DNA of 64,000 nucleotides from Leuctra nigra (GCA_934045905.1 OW203766.1:18842309-18906308); one strand, 5' to 3'; positions 29,220-42,009 are shown, counted from the first letter of the stretch. Translations and numbers: made by a program. The notes: a model not told the origin generated them from the sequence alone.

Positions 29220-31380
29220 CAGACCTGTTTAAAACTAAGGTGTAAAAGCATCTTAGTGTGTCATTTCAATGATGTGCCATTTTTGTTTATTGACATCTAG
29301 TCGGGCGTTAGCTCGACGCTGACAAGCACAGTGTACACCACAGAGACTTACCGGCGCATTGAATACTTCTTCTTTATTCTTCTTCTCGTATTTTTTTCTT
29401 CTTGCATTTGAAATTTGGAGGCTTATTTTATGAGAAATTTAGGCACAAAGTTAATGTATAGCTAGGCGGCAGTATATGGGCGTAATAATTTCACGAATTA
29501 ATTTTAAGTGTGAAAATGTTTTAACGAAATTTGCTTGGCCCTTCTTTTAGATCTCAATCCTTTGAAGTGATTAGCAGTTTTTCAAGTTTGTTTTAGTGCT
29601 GTATCGTACAAACCAGATGTCTAAACTAAGTAGATCGTGATGCTTAAGTTCAAGCTGCCCTCGTTGGTTAAAAACGTGTTTTGACTGAGGCGCTCTTGGG
29701 AACTCGAATCTACCGAGTTCAGGCGTAGTGACAACAAAATGATAACATTTTCACTTGGAAGGGCTCAGTTTAGCAAAGACTTCACCTGCATCTAGATAAG
29801 TTAAGACACTTCTCATGGAACTAATCTACGCAGAAAAGAACTGCCAAAATAACTCACTGGGTTTTGACAGTTTTAACATGCGTATTTATACACGAGATTT
29901 TTTAGTTTTGATTAATAAATCACTGCAAATTAACTTCTATTCGTCTTGGATACCCAACATGAACGATGTTAGGAGTGTTCTCATAGGTAACTTTTTTATC
30001 GGATGTAGAGAATTATTATTCAGGCATCTTAAGTTCAATCATGTATTATATTATTTGGTGCTTAGATACTGTCCAAGATTATTTGGATGCTATCCTTTCT
30101 AAATTGATAAAAAATGTGAATTTTATATTCTTTTAATTTGATTTCTAAGCTTTTGATATACACATTACAGACAGTGTACGCCAGACAGCAAACAGACAGA
30201 TAACAAACAAATAAAACTGGAGAACTTCATTGAAAAACACTGCCATTATAATATAATGGATGCCTTCAAAGAAGTAACATGATTGATATCCTGTAGATAC
30301 ATTTGAACGTTAGAAAATTACAAATAAACCAATTTTAATTTATTATGAAAACAACATAAAAATTGAGCTGTAAAACAGCTATAAACTCTGATTATAGTTT
30401 ATTGTTCATGGTTATACTTGGTTAGGCAACCCGTCTTACATCAGAGAAGGTTAAGTTGCATACACTACAGGCGTCAAGACTTAAATATTTATTACTAATA
30501 TCGCTCGTAATATCGGTATTGGCTGGTTACTTTATTATATTTTTCTAATTGTATTCATAAAAGAGGAAGCAATATTCAAATACATACAGCCAATTATAAT
30601 CTTTATTACTTTATTTAAATAATATTCATTTCCATAATTTTATTATTTTAATTGAGCATCAGCAGACTCGTGTTTTTTGTTAAGACCAATCATGAGACTT
30701 TACAGAAAGATGTTTTAAGGGACGAGTGGTTATTTTGCATGGAAGTCACGTAAGTATTTTATAATTGGATAACTGCGATTTATCTTCAAAGAAGATAGAA
30801 GATTTGAAGATTTTTTTATATAAAAAAAATTGTTCTAATGATGCAGAAAGAAAGAGCAATTAATTAATTCACAATTTCTTGACAATTTCGGTCACAGCTT
30901 CCCAAAAAAGGCAAGTTTGAGGATGATTCTCCCCTTCTCTAATGTTTTGCTTATTACTTCCCATCTCTTCGCACCACCTTGATAGATATTTATGCCTCCA
31001 ACCATGGTACCTATAAGTATATTGTTGCATCATGGCATCCAACCAAAAATTGGCCTACACTTGAATGTGAACATTGTTCAAGCTAACATTTCCTAAATAT
31101 TGACATTGCTTGTGAACCATTCAAATTATTAATATTTTTAATAATAATTAACACAACTATTTTTATAAACACAATATCTGTGCCCAAACTTAACTTAGCT
31201 GAGAAAGTAGGGACGTTTGTTGAGATATTGTATTTATTGTAAGTCGTTGTGTATGTTGATTAGATCAACCAGAAATTATAGCTAAGTGTTAATTATTATT
31301 ATTCATATTTTTCAAGAATTGATGGTTCAAAAGCTTTGGCGATATTTAGGAAATATTATCTCCAATGTTTCATTCTATAC
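29220..31380. other. Upstream region of gene B and AT-rich non-coding DNA
   Basis: The stretch to about 30420 belongs to the duplication. Beyond it, no gene or repeat family was recognised. The plus-strand frame at 29815-30102 has no homolog in the equivalent place of copy A and is treated as spurious. Confidence 0.5.
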
Positions 31381-31384
31381 GTGG

Positions 31385-31485
31385 GTAGGAGGCGGTCTTG
31401 GCTTATTGTAGATTACCTTCCCCGAAAAATCAACAGTCAAGAGGTGACGGGAATCAAACCCCGGATCTCCTGAATACAAGTTCAG
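31385..31485 (-). mobile_element. SINE-family fragment
   Basis: GTAGGAGGCGGTCTTGG, TTACCTTCCCCG and GGGAATCAAACCCCGGATCTCC read as the complement of the family head described at 53820-54130. Confidence 0.5.
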
Positions 31486-32324
31486 ACAAGAACTATTTCA
31501 TAACAAGTACAACAACATAAGTGACGTTAAATCCAATGACAACAAACAGTCTTATCATGTACACAAAAATATTATTGTTTTCACTAACTTGTTAAAAACA
31601 CCGAGAGTGAATGAAGTGTGTTTACTATATCTAGTAAACAAGGCCACTGTAGTTGAGATTAATCTCTACTGGCAGTTCATTGATGAATATTGCCGCACTT
31701 TATGACCCTATTATTCACTATTAGAGCGATTCATCTGTCAGACAGCTGTTTGCCTCCACGAAGTCGAGAGATGATTGATTGATTATTAATATGGTGATGA
31801 AAACCAACGAAAGACTTGAGAGGGGATCAGTAAAGTGAAAACAAGATCGTGGAAGTGGATTATACAGGGAAAACGCTTGGGAAAACGCGTTGGGTATCAC
31901 TTCGAATGAGGGTGGGGAGGGACATGGGGGGAGGGGGGGGGGGGGGGGTTGCCCGCCCACATCTCGATATTTAAAAAAACATTTTGCTACCTAGAGTTGG
32001 TTTATTGTTTATTATTGTTTATTGGTAACACTGATCATCACAAAGTGATATAAGATTCAAGCGTTCTTAAATGAACCATGAAGTACCAAAGTTATAAACT
32101 AGTTCGGAAAGTCTGTTTTTTAAAATCATTGTAACTTATTGAAGCTGGATTCGATGGAATATTTTAGGTAGTTCTGACCAATAACTTAGCTATAAGAAAT
32201 TTCAATAGCAAATCGGAAACATATTATTGTCATAGGTCCCATCATCAATCTGAAGTTCAATCAAAATATTTTAGGAATTGTTTCCACAGTCACTCGTTTA
32301 TAAAATGATTGTCTAACTACGACT
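31486..32324. other. Non-coding stretch with a long poly(G) tract
   Basis: A G-run at about 31929-31949 precedes GTTGCCCGCCCAC. No gene was seen. Confidence 0.45.
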
Positions 32325-32430
32325 GAGGGAAACTACGAGAAAACCTCAGTCAGGAATGTCGTCCGTGGGAATAGAACCAAGACCTCCAGGATGCAAGCTC
32401 AACACCTGAGCTAACTTGCACCGTCATAGG
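32325..32430 (-). mobile_element. SINE-family fragment
   Basis: Contains CGACTGAGGGAAACTACGAG, CCTCAGTCAGGAATGTCGTCC and GGGAATAGAACCAAGACCTCC, with the same order of blocks as the other family copies. Confidence 0.5.
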
Positions 32431-32859
32431 TGTTTTACAGTTACGATGCATCACGAATGTTTTGTTGATGAAATGCATCTAGGAAGTGCATCTCTATCTG
32501 CTAGAGAATGACATGCTGATTGCAATTGCAACTCATGTTATTCTCTCCTTTATAGACAAGACGTTTTACAACAGTTTTATTGCCTGGCTCGTTGCCAATA
32601 CTTCGAGCACCTGAGTTCACCATCCATCTTGTTTAGAGCCAAACAACCAATCAAAACTCGTCAAAATGGCGTCGGCTTGACCTCAATCCAAAATCCAAAG
32701 TCATCATTCATTGGCTGATTAATAATAGCGAATATGAAGTTTATTTTAGGATTATGGCACGTACGAAGTCATGGCGAATTTTTTGAATTACCAATTAATT
32801 TATACATGAGTTGAATATTAATCTTGTAAGTTTTGGACACTGATTCGCACTTTAATTGG

Positions 32860-33079
32860 GTACACTAGGCCAAACAAAACTTGAACGTTCAATAAATCTG
32901 ATAGGCTGATAAATGTAAGATCGCACCATCAGAAGTCAGTCTAAGCGATCTCATTGTCTCACTCTAGTAGGTGACCTCACATTTCATTGTAATAACAAGC
33001 TTTGATTGGTTACTTATGGGACATGACCAGCAGTCATTCAAATTTGGTCAATGTTCAAGTTTTGTTTGGCCGAGTGTAC
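32860..33079. mobile_element. 220-bp MITE with ~30-bp TIRs
   Basis: The left end is GTACACTAGGCCAAACAAAAC followed by TTGAACGTTCA. The right end is TCAATGTTCAAG followed by TTTTGTTTGGCCGAGTGTAC, an inverse copy with one mismatch in the outer 20 bp. A second, older copy is at 871-1055. No coding frame. Confidence 0.8.
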
Positions 33080-33853
33080 TTACTGAGGAAATAAATCCGT
33101 GATAATAATGTGTAAACATTATATGACTAACGAAACAACTGATATGGTACGGGATTATGATACGGATGAGTGACGAAATATGGCCGCATAAAATATTAAA
33201 AACAGAACACGAAACAGGCGGAAAAAGAAGACTTGTAAGGAATAGAGAGATAGTTTGCATGCAAGAGGACTGGAAGATACTTGCATGAGGTTGGGAGAAA
33301 GAATTATGCTCATTAGTCGACAGAATTGCTCTGAAAAAGCTTATTCTTGGTGACTCAAACAAAAGCATCGTCCTCAAGAGCCAATTAGGCCAATTAGGAA
33401 ATAATGTGATGGTATTAGGTATATGCATAAACCATGGTAGAAGAATATTACTGTTTACAGAGTGATCTTTACATTATGTGCACAAACTCAAAACTCAACT
33501 CATAATAAGAAAGTACATCTATACAATCAGAGTCTCTCATTTGTTTTGAATTGATTTTAATATTATTTTTGCAATTTATGAGATAAAGAGACACACTTAT
33601 AAATGTCTGGAAAGGCATAAAATTTGGTAAATATTTTTATCAATATAATTTATGTTTGTGTTATTCTTAATTTATAACAAATATTTTGATATTGAAATCA
33701 ACACCAGTGTTTATACTTACTTTATAAACGCCTATGACAACAATAGGAATGATGGAACGGAGGAAGGATGGAAGGAATTACGCTGTCTTGTTAAATAAGT
33801 CAAGTAGAAACCAGAATTGTCTCTCGACTGAGTAGATTCAAGAGTAAAATTCT
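33080..33853. other. Non-coding stretch before the gap
   Basis: AT-rich, no supported gene. The minus-strand frame at 33048-33428 starts inside the adjacent MITE and shows no domain. Confidence 0.4.
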
Positions 33854-34053
33854 NNNNNNNNNNNNNNNNNNNNNNNNNNNNNNNNNNNNNNNNNNNNNNN
33901 NNNNNNNNNNNNNNNNNNNNNNNNNNNNNNNNNNNNNNNNNNNNNNNNNNNNNNNNNNNNNNNNNNNNNNNNNNNNNNNNNNNNNNNNNNNNNNNNNNNN
34001 NNNNNNNNNNNNNNNNNNNNNNNNNNNNNNNNNNNNNNNNNNNNNNNNNNNNN
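33854..34053. other. Assembly gap (200 Ns)
   Basis: Exactly 200 N characters, a typical placeholder length. Its true size is unknown, and frames crossing it are artefacts. Confidence 0.99.
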
Positions 34054-34094
34054 ATTCTTCTCTTGGGCCAACGAAATCTTCCATTTCATTTGAA

Positions 34095-34200
34095 TTTCCC
34101 CCTCACATTTGAAATCCTGTCCCTGTGAGATTCGAACCCGAGTCTTCTGCTTGACGTCTACGACAGCTTGTGACGTCACTCACTCTGCAGTGGCATGCTG
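34095..34200 (-). mobile_element. Probable SINE head next to the gap
   Basis: GAGATTCGAACCCGAGTCTTC includes GATTCGAACC (34129-34138), the complement of a pol III B box. It continues with GACGTCTACGACAGC. The rest may be lost in the gap. Confidence 0.45.
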
Positions 34201-35059
34201 AGTTATAGGTCGTTGGCACGCATAGCGCATGCGCGCACACGCACATTCCGTAGTAGTGATAATTATCATCATGAATGAATATCACGTAATCCAACGTGTT
34301 CCCACCAGTGGCGGCAGTCCGACTGGGGGTCACGCCACTGGTTTCATCGAGGCAAATCAGGTGCTTCGCGGGATAGATTTACAAGAAATGTCTAAGAGTT
34401 TTTGAACTGAGTGTATGAAAGAATCTATTATAGGAGACCACACACATTGCAATATTTACCTGGTCAATGACCAATTTGTGTATTATTTATATAATTGGCG
34501 TTTGGCAGTCTTTTGAAATATAAATATGAAGTGTTTCAACAACAGCTGACTATAGCAACAAGTAGGTGTGCATTTTTATTTGTACACTTTCCTATACAAA
34601 TGACAATTTTGAGTACATGTTGTTACACTACAGTTAGACGTATAAAGCTAAATTGTACAACCCTTAGTAATTGCTTTAATTAAACATGAGTTTTTACCTA
34701 CATACAAATTAGAAGACTGCATTTTTCAGGCGTTGTTTACATAAGCATGTTCGAACAATTTACCGTTTGTCACAATTTTCATATGACATCATTTCAGACA
34801 CGAAATCCATTTTACCCACATTACAATTTAACATAATTTTCGTTTTAAGAGACACATAAATGTATCTCATGTTCTAAAAACATGAATACGTGATCACCTA
34901 AACAGAGCATATGAATTCTTGGAAACGGGGTGGAAAGGAGACAGGGAAAGAGGATACACTTGGCACAACTAAAAACGGTATTTGAACGAAACGGATTTGC
35001 TGCAGGTCAGGCTCCTTGACAATCAATCCTTGTTATTATCAATGAATACAGAGCTCACC
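34201..35059. other. Non-coding stretch
   Basis: No supported gene or repeat recognised. Confidence 0.4.
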
Positions 35060-35449
35060 CAAGGGCGTATTCAGGGGCCAAAGCCATGCCCCCCCCCCCC
35101 CCCCCCCCGAAATCAGGGTTTCATCTAAAAAAAAATCACATTTAAAATAATATGTGAAAAACACGATAAAATAGACGGATCATGTCAAAAACCTTCCAAA
35201 ATGGTTAGAATTGAGTTAAAATTCCAAAATTTTCCTGATAAGTTCAATAAATTTACCTATTCTTAAATCTCTTAGACCAATTATTGTATATTTTTCAAAT
35301 TATAACTCAAAATTGCACCTAAACGAATGACCTTCATCAAAAATTTTCTCGGGGGCTACGCCCCCGAGCCCCTTGTGTTGTCACTGTGACTTTTCAAAAT
35401 ATTAGTAATGTCCGGCAGCCCCCGAAATTTCATCCTGGATACGCCCTTG
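35060..35449. mobile_element. hAT-type MITE, 390 bp, perfect TIR and 8-bp TSD
   Basis: CAAGGGCGTATTCAGG (35060-35075) is matched in inverse by CCTGGATACGCCCTTG (35434-35449), with one mismatch. The element is flanked by AGCTCACC on both sides (35052-35059 and 35450-35457). An 8-bp duplication with a CAAGGG terminus is diagnostic of the hAT superfamily. The interior holds a poly(C) tract (about 35089-35108), a GGGGGC/GCCCCC hairpin near 35352-35370 and AT-rich sequence, with no transposase. Confidence 0.92.
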
Positions 35450-35457
35450 AGCTCACC

Positions 35458-36244
35458 TACTATAGAGTTAGATGACGATCAAATACAAATGTATTTATTT
35501 CAAATTAATTATTCGCCGTTTTCAAATAACCCATTGAATCTTGCTCGACCACACGCAGGACAGCCGACAGGTGGGATCAAAGTCCTGCACCGACATGTCT
35601 GAACATGATCAGACCTGCGCCAAGGTGCCGGCATTATGAATGGCAGAGTGTCGGCGTTGTAACACCGCAAGGAGGGGTTTCTCGGAAGATCAAGTTATTT
35701 CGCTTTCATCGCTGCGTGCCAATGAATGGCTCCCTTCTTCGTAGAGGCGCAGTTGCTGAGACGTCATGAGCGCATACCTGAGATATTGGAATACGAATAT
35801 CGGATGCACCGAGCCGGAAAATATGATAATAATATTCAATATCAATTTAGTTTGCTTGTGACATCATTTGTTGATACAATCACGATATCATATTCAGGAA
35901 AACTGAATAAAAATACATAGATTTAAAGTTAAATCTCATCCGTCAACTTGCCAATATAAATTATAGGTCGATACATAATTTGTTGACACAATCTTGATGT
36001 CAATATTCAGGAAAAATGAATAAAAATACATAGATTTATAGTTATAAGTTAAATCTGATATAATGTCCGTTCTAGGAAAAAACTATTTTTTTTTCATTGA
36101 TGATGAAGACAAAAGAAGTTCAGGATCAGGAATACAAAAAATGTTATAAAAATCTTACAAAAAATATAGCAAATTAAGTCTAACGGCGACGATGATATTT
36201 CTTTAATAATGAATGCAATAATGATATTTATAAACATGATTGAT
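35458..36244. other. Non-coding stretch
   Basis: A roughly 50-bp phrase (TTGTTGACACAATC..GATATCATATTCAGGAAAACTGAATAAAAATACATAGATTTA) occurs twice, near 35867 and 35977. No supported gene. Confidence 0.45.
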
Positions 36245-36405
36245 ATTGAAGAAGAATAGGTAAGGATGGACAGTGGGAAGGAGGCGGTCGTGACTTGTAT
36301 GTAGCCGACTAAGAGAACCTTCCCATCATTTGTCTCTCGACTGAGGGAGTCAATGCAAAATATCAGTCATAAAGTGCGACTGAGGGAATCGCACCCGGTA
36401 TACTA
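36245..36405 (-). mobile_element. SINE-family fragment
   Basis: GGACAGTGGGAAGGAGGCGGTCGTG, CTTCCCATCATTTGTCTCTCGACTGAGGG and GGGAATCGCACCCGG match the family in the same order and orientation as 4290-4470. Confidence 0.6.
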
Positions 36406-36989
36406 GCAATATGAACCCAAACCAAAAGTAACATATTTTTGTAAAAAAAAAAGGTTGGATTCAATTCAAAATCAGGCATTTAAATTTAATTCATCGTAAA
36501 AGTAGAAATAAACACTGGCATTCTTCTCAAGTAATTTGAACCCTGGTCTGAACTCTGACGGCTCAACGTATAGGCATTTCCGCTAGAAGGCATCAACTCG
36601 AGTATTTCCGGTTACTTACGCTTATGAATCCATGAATTCTAATTTTGATCCCACACAACGCAAAACCAAGAGAGAATAGCACGCAATGTGAATCTACACC
36701 GGAGCTCTCCCACTTATTTAAAAAGAGCACACTCGAAGAATCGTCAAAGAAAATTGAAAATCAATACAAGAATAAGATCAAAGAGCAACTTTTTACCGAG
36801 CTTTTTACATCAAGTCAAAGGGATCTTTTTACTGTAAAATTCAAAATAAAGACGTCGTTAGTCTGGAAGTAAAAAAAGATTAACATAATTCAATACCTTA
36901 CTTTTATTATAATTTTTACTGAATTAATAACGCCTAGGGGCTAATTAATTCTATCATCTGTCACAAACCCCTTCACTTCACTCAATTAA
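36406..36989. other. Non-coding stretch
   Basis: No supported gene. The plus frame at 36645-36872 is lysine- and glutamate-rich but has no recognisable domain. Confidence 0.4.
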
Positions 36990-37375
36990 ACTCATCTTCC
37001 TCCCCAGCTTCCCCCTCCGTAGCCACTTTTCCATGGAAAGTTTTATGACAGCGCCATGTGGCCGATGGTTTCCGATTGTGTAGTAGTTTTTACACATCCC
37101 AGGGTGGGAGGGGAAAGTACGTTGGATGGTAGTGGAGGGGGAAAACCCGCGCGCGTGAGAGGGGGAGTACTGGAGAGACGAGCCTCAAAAGCCAATTCAA
37201 ACGTAGTAAACAGTCTCTTCGCGGCTTCGGTGAAACATTGACCGGTGATATTACACGCGTGTGCAGCAGGTGTACAACTGTGGAATTCATTCGTGTGACG
37301 TTTACGTTTTGAGGAATTTCGGTGTAAGGAATTTAAGTGTAGTGGACTTTAAGAAATAATATTATTGGTGAGTGT
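36990..37375 (+). promoter_or_regulatory. Promoter-like patch with possible non-coding first exon
   Basis: GC and CpG content rise sharply here (GGGAAAACCCGCGCGCGTGAGAGG and nearby) in AT-rich surroundings. The sequence at about 37220-37362 has no long frame and ends in TTATTG|GTGAGTG, a good donor. I interpret it as a possible untranslated first exon of a plus-strand gene lying mostly outside the window. There is no direct proof. Confidence 0.3.
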
Positions 37376-38540
37376 TCATAAAAAATGTATTATTGTAAAC
37401 TTATTGATTATGCACTCAAATCCCCAAATGGGGTTTAAATATTTAAGGTCAAATGGTAATTAAAATAAACAATTGAGTCAAAGCAAGCTGGTAATAATTG
37501 TTCGAGTGAAGCAGCTCAAAGATTCTATTTGTTGCTACGTATTGGAACGTTTACTATTTGAACCTGGCGGGAATGTGGCTGACTGTAACAGCTACAGTTA
37601 TGTCGTCATCTTTCTCCACGCTTGGAGACCTACGCTACGCACAAACGCAACTTCATTCATAAAACAGCAAACTACAAGTTGATGACGCAATAGTTGCAAT
37701 CGAACACTTTTCTAGCGCCCTCTTTTTTCAACCCTCTTGCGGGCGCTTTTCCAAATACGTCGATTTTCCCGGGAAGCACCGCATTCAACACTTTCCTTCC
37801 CCGAGAATTGCTGGAATTGGTTTTGCCATATGCAGAAAATATTTGAGTTGTAAAATCGATTGCTGTTCTCAGCTTGTAATGGGATAATCCACCTATTGCA
37901 ATATAATTCCTTATCAGGTGATCTGTAGGTGTGCTTTACATCGTTGATATTATCGAGATTTGATCATAGTTTTGATAACGATTACATAAAAACCCAATAA
38001 ACGGTGACCTCACTTTATTGTTATACTTTTTTTTCTAAATCCATACTTGATGTGTGGATAAACCTGAGAAATATGGACAAAAATATTGTCTTTTAAAAAT
38101 GTCAATATAACTCAAATTATCTACAAACTCAAAACTCAAAATATCTACATATCTACAAAATATCTATAGACTATCTACATCTCTTGTAGATATTTTGATA
38201 TTTTTATTTTTATTTTGAGATATATCTTCTAAGATATTGCCAAAATCTTGTTATACTCGGCAAGATCTTGCATGATTTTGGAAGATCTCGCAAAAGATCT
38301 GAGCATACATCAAATATAACTACGATTAAATTGAATCGCTAAAAGCCAAGCTTACAGACACATGCATGACTTCAATTGAGCCATAAAACGAGTCTGGTTT
38401 TATGATGCACTCAATTGCAGCGAAGTCGTAAACCTCTGCCTGATTTTACTGGACAGTCTGCACAAGGCAATGTACAATATGGTACAATTCAATTGCATCC
38501 ACATGATCATTACGGGTGCATAAAAGCAAGAATATTAACA
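37376..38540. other. Non-coding stretch with AAGATCTTG-type motifs
   Basis: No gene was recognised. Around 38225-38310 there are scattered AAGATCTTGC/AAGATCTCGC motifs related to the large array at 41281-43215. Confidence 0.45.
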
Positions 38541-38544
38541 CCGT

Positions 38545-38625
38545 ATGTCGTGTTGGTTTGAGATGGTTGGAAGAGAGGGGGAAGAGGTAATCGAACCCAT
38601 GGCCTCAGCGAGAATCTGCTGCGTA
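38545..38625 (-). mobile_element. Probable SINE head
   Basis: GGTAATCGAACCCATGGCCTCAGCGAG contains the complement of a pol III B box at 38588-38597. The remainder is not recognisable. Confidence 0.35.
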
Positions 38626-38934
38626 ATTCGAAATTTAGTTACTTAAAACATAGACATTTATACTCACTGCGCTTAAAACTTGGTAAATGCGTAACTTGGA
38701 GTATTTTTTCTGGTGAATGTCTATCTTTGTCCAGTTATTATGATTCAGAATTCTTTCCTTGCCGTTTTCCCCACTTTTTTACCTTTATTATGCTCAAATT
38801 AATTATTTTTTTGACATTTTAGCGGAAATGTCACGAAATGTCGAATGAAATCTATGTCAATATCGATTTTTTTTAACGAAAATCCACACCTCCGTTTTTC
38901 TTCCGAAGTGATTTTTTTTCCCTCCGTCTCTTCC

Positions 38935-39120
38935 TCTTCCCCGATGCCTGGTGAACGTCAAACACTGCGAGTGGGGGGTGGGTGTGACGTCACAGCAACC
39001 CCCTTCGCTGCGTCACGTGACTCGTAGTAAAATGCCACGCCCCTTTTGGCGGGAAACCTCGCGAGCGGCCATTATTATTGGCGTAGGTTAGTGTCCCAGT
39101 GTGGTGCATGCTGATAATCA
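38935..39120 (+). promoter_or_regulatory. Promoter-like GC-rich patch with CRE, E-box and E2F-like sites
   Basis: Within 100 bp lie TGACGTCA (a CRE palindrome), GCGTCACGTGAC (an E-box palindrome), a GC box-like CCACGCCCC, TTTTGGCGGGAAA (E2F-like) and GCGGCCATTATT. Such clustering is typical of a housekeeping-type promoter. No coding exon was found next to it, so the gene may lie outside the window or have a distant first coding exon. Confidence 0.35.
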
Positions 39121-41280
39121 CTTTTAGGTGGCTGTGAAACGGTGCCAACTGGCTTGGAAACATTTACATAATAAAACGATTTTCAGCAAGTTTTTGGAGG
39201 ATGCCAACTGGGCGTGCTGGATCGTGTTATACGTGTTATGGGATGTTGACATTGTTGGGAAATTCTTTTCTGAAGCGATCTTCTGAAATGTCCACAACGT
39301 TCATTTTCATTAATTGGAAGTTTGGAATGAAAATTCACGTTTATTAGTTACAGTTGTGAAATTGAAATTGTTCCTATAAATTCATTTCAAATAATCTCTT
39401 TCATTTACAATATCTTTCAATATCTCCTATACTATCTTCTTGTCACTAGGTAGGTAAATAAAAGTCACATTCTTTATAAAATGAAGATAAGAAATAATAG
39501 TAGGAGTGCGAGAAAAAGATATGAGAAAATGCAGTATGGTTGCAATTCCATCATTCGAACGACTTATTTTGAAATCGACTATTTCAGTAAATGGTTGACC
39601 AAAAAAAGGGAAATTACCAATTTATAAAAATTTCAATCATTCCTAAATTGCCGAAATTTATTTATTAAATTTTGAAGTGAAATCTGAAATTGCTTCAATA
39701 TCTGACAGCATGTTTTTATTTATTGAGCATACCTACGTAATATTATAAATTCCAGTGTAGGTAACAGGATTTCGCGAATCTGATTTCTTTTTCAAATGCG
39801 TGGATTGAGATGAGTGACGACGTTCAAGTTGATGAGATCATTGATTGATTGATTGATTGGTTCGATAAGGAGACTTTCATTTCAGTCCGGGCTTTTTGCA
39901 TCCGGGATTGAGTCGGGAATCCTGATGTAAAGTAGTTCAAATTCCATTTAAATTATCTCTAAAATGATTCGACTTTTGTCTCAATACCTAACTTCATGTT
40001 CGTCACTCTCGGTGTGTTTTGCAAGATATTGGGTTTTAAATTATGCAAAAAATAAAAATATTCCACCAAGGGATACAGCTAATTCTCATTATATCTCGCT
40101 CAAAATCAGCAAGCGAAAAACTATGCCAAAACCTAAATTATAATACGTATTTGAATTATTACGGAGAGGTTAATTTTTATCACATTTGGCAAATTATCTG
40201 CTTTCAAAAGGTATCAAGAAAAAACTAAAATTAAACTTTCTTCCGAAATTAGATAAGATAGGTATTTGAAGGTCTTTAGGGACAAAATATCTTCAACCAG
40301 CCTTGCAAATTACAACTTAATATTTCGAACGGTCTTTAAGGCACATACCTATCACAATATTGCTATTACTGCTTCTCAAGTAAAATTGGCGTAATGTTTG
40401 ATTAGCAGTGCGTATTGTTTATTCGTAAAGTAAACACACAATCAAGGTCCTGTCCTCGGCACTTATCTATCAAATCAATTGATGTTGTAATTACATGAGT
40501 GATAACAACTATATTGAGTCACATCGCTTCGCTTCCTGTGTCTTTATCGATCAAATTACACCGCCCGATGAGGGTTTTCGTCACTTGCAATGGCGTCTTA
40601 CGTTGATGACGTAATAAGAGTCAGTTGTAAGACTCTTCAATGACATTTTGTAGTTGTCGGCGGTCGTGGAAGGTCACAGGAGGTTGGTAATAACTTTGAT
40701 TTGTAGAGTCTAGACGATGATCATAAAATTTTAGTATTTTCGTTGGTGTGTTTGTGGATGGTAAACCACTTTTTTTTTACTAAGTATGTAAATGGATTTT
40801 GGTGTGAAGAATTGAGGGACGTCTTGAGATTTCACCTTTTTTTCGAACGGCTTTGGCTTGATTCCAATACTTTGACAGGTTTTGACGTTTGAGAAGATTT
40901 TATGGTAATCTCCAACCTTGCGGAAGCAAAAATGTATTTGATGTTACTGCATCAGCTAGGCAACGGACCAGGAGTTCAGGAATCGGGACACTGCTGAAAA
41001 AAAACAGGAATCGCAAACTATACCGGTTTTCACCGTAGCCTGAAGAATTTTCTGAGCATAATACGTTCAGGATTCATCTCCGCTAAAAAATCTAAGCAAG
41101 ATTTTGCTAGGAACACATTCCTGCCAAGATTTTGCTCGATATATGGCAACGTTGGCCTTATGGCAACGTTTGGACAATATTTGGTCAAGATTTTGTCATG
41201 AACTTATCAATATCTTGCAAGTTCTTTTAGGGGCAGAATCTTAGATGGGCAGGACTCGAAAGCATCGGCTGTCTGTTTTG
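39121..41280. other. Non-coding stretch
   Basis: No supported gene. A (TTGA)n microsatellite lies at about 39838-39858. Imperfect AAGATTTTGC motifs near 41090-41230 lead into the next array. Confidence 0.45.
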
Positions 41281-41620
41281 GAATAGTTTCCCTGCTGAAA
41301 AATCTTAGCAAGATCTTGCTAAGATCTTGCCAAGATCTTAGCAAGATGTTGCAAACAAGATCTTGCAAGATCTTGCCAAGATCTTAGGAAGATCTTGCAA
41401 GATCTTGCCAAGATCTTGCAAGATCTTGGCAAGATCTTGCAAGATATTAGCAAGATCTTGCAAGATCTTAGCAAGATCTTGCAAGATCTTGCAAGATCTT
41501 GCTAAGAGATCTTGCTAAGATCTTCCTAAGATCTTGCTAAGATCTTGCAAGATCTTGGCAAGATCTTCAAGATCTTAGGAAGATCTTAGCAAGATCTTAG
41601 CAAGATCTTTTACATTTTGC
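41281..41620. repeat. Palindromic CAAGATCTTG minisatellite, left block
   Basis: About 30 tandem AAGATCTTGC/AAGATCTTAG units of 10-11 bp. The core decamer CAAGATCTTG is its own reverse complement, so the array is strand-symmetric and could form many small hairpins. It consists of short variable units without coding potential. Confidence 0.9.
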
Positions 41621-41744
41621 TGCCAAAAAAACGTTAAAATTTCATAAAAAAATAAAATTTTCTATATTTATGAATACTCATTTGCATTCGGGAAACCTCT
41701 TCTGAAGTATTGGACAAGGTTTGATTACACATTTCAATTATAAA

Positions 41745-41828
41745 ATCCCGTGGAACCGCCGTGTTTTGAACCTGCGATCTCGTGGTCCGTAGTCGAGCGT
41801 CTTACCGAGTAGGCCACCGGTGCAGACA
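41745..41828 (-). mobile_element. tRNA-derived SINE head
   Basis: On the minus strand, GGTGGCCTACTCGGTAAG resembles a tRNA D-arm/A box and CGCAGGTTCAAAAC an imperfect B box, spaced about 35 bp apart as in a tRNA. There is no acceptor stem pairing, so it is not a functional tRNA gene. Confidence 0.5.
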
Positions 41829-42009
41829 AGACTTAGCTGGGCTAATAGTGATCATATTGAGTTTTCATATTTAAGTGAACATATTTATATTATTTAGTGT
41901 ATCATTATATTGTTATTAACATGATAAAATAGGAGAAACGATAAATATTAAGATTTATTTACAAAATAAATTGATCTGTGATATTTCCCCATAAAATATA
42001 TCAGCTCAC

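Larger units (their letters stand above)
21850..30420 (-). repeat. Segmental duplication, copy B
   Basis: This is the second tandem copy, with edges as described for 8345-21830. Its distinctive additions are the 22.1-24.0 kb block of degenerate repeats and a foldback element, and the 24.8-25.5 kb foldback element in intron 5 of gene B. Confidence 0.85.

Noticed and set aside
33800..34179. Frames crossing the assembly gap
   Set aside because: They are made mostly of N bases and carry no information.
41745..41828. tRNA gene on the minus strand
   Set aside because: A/B-box-like words are present, but no acceptor stem or proper anticodon arm could be paired. It fits a SINE head.
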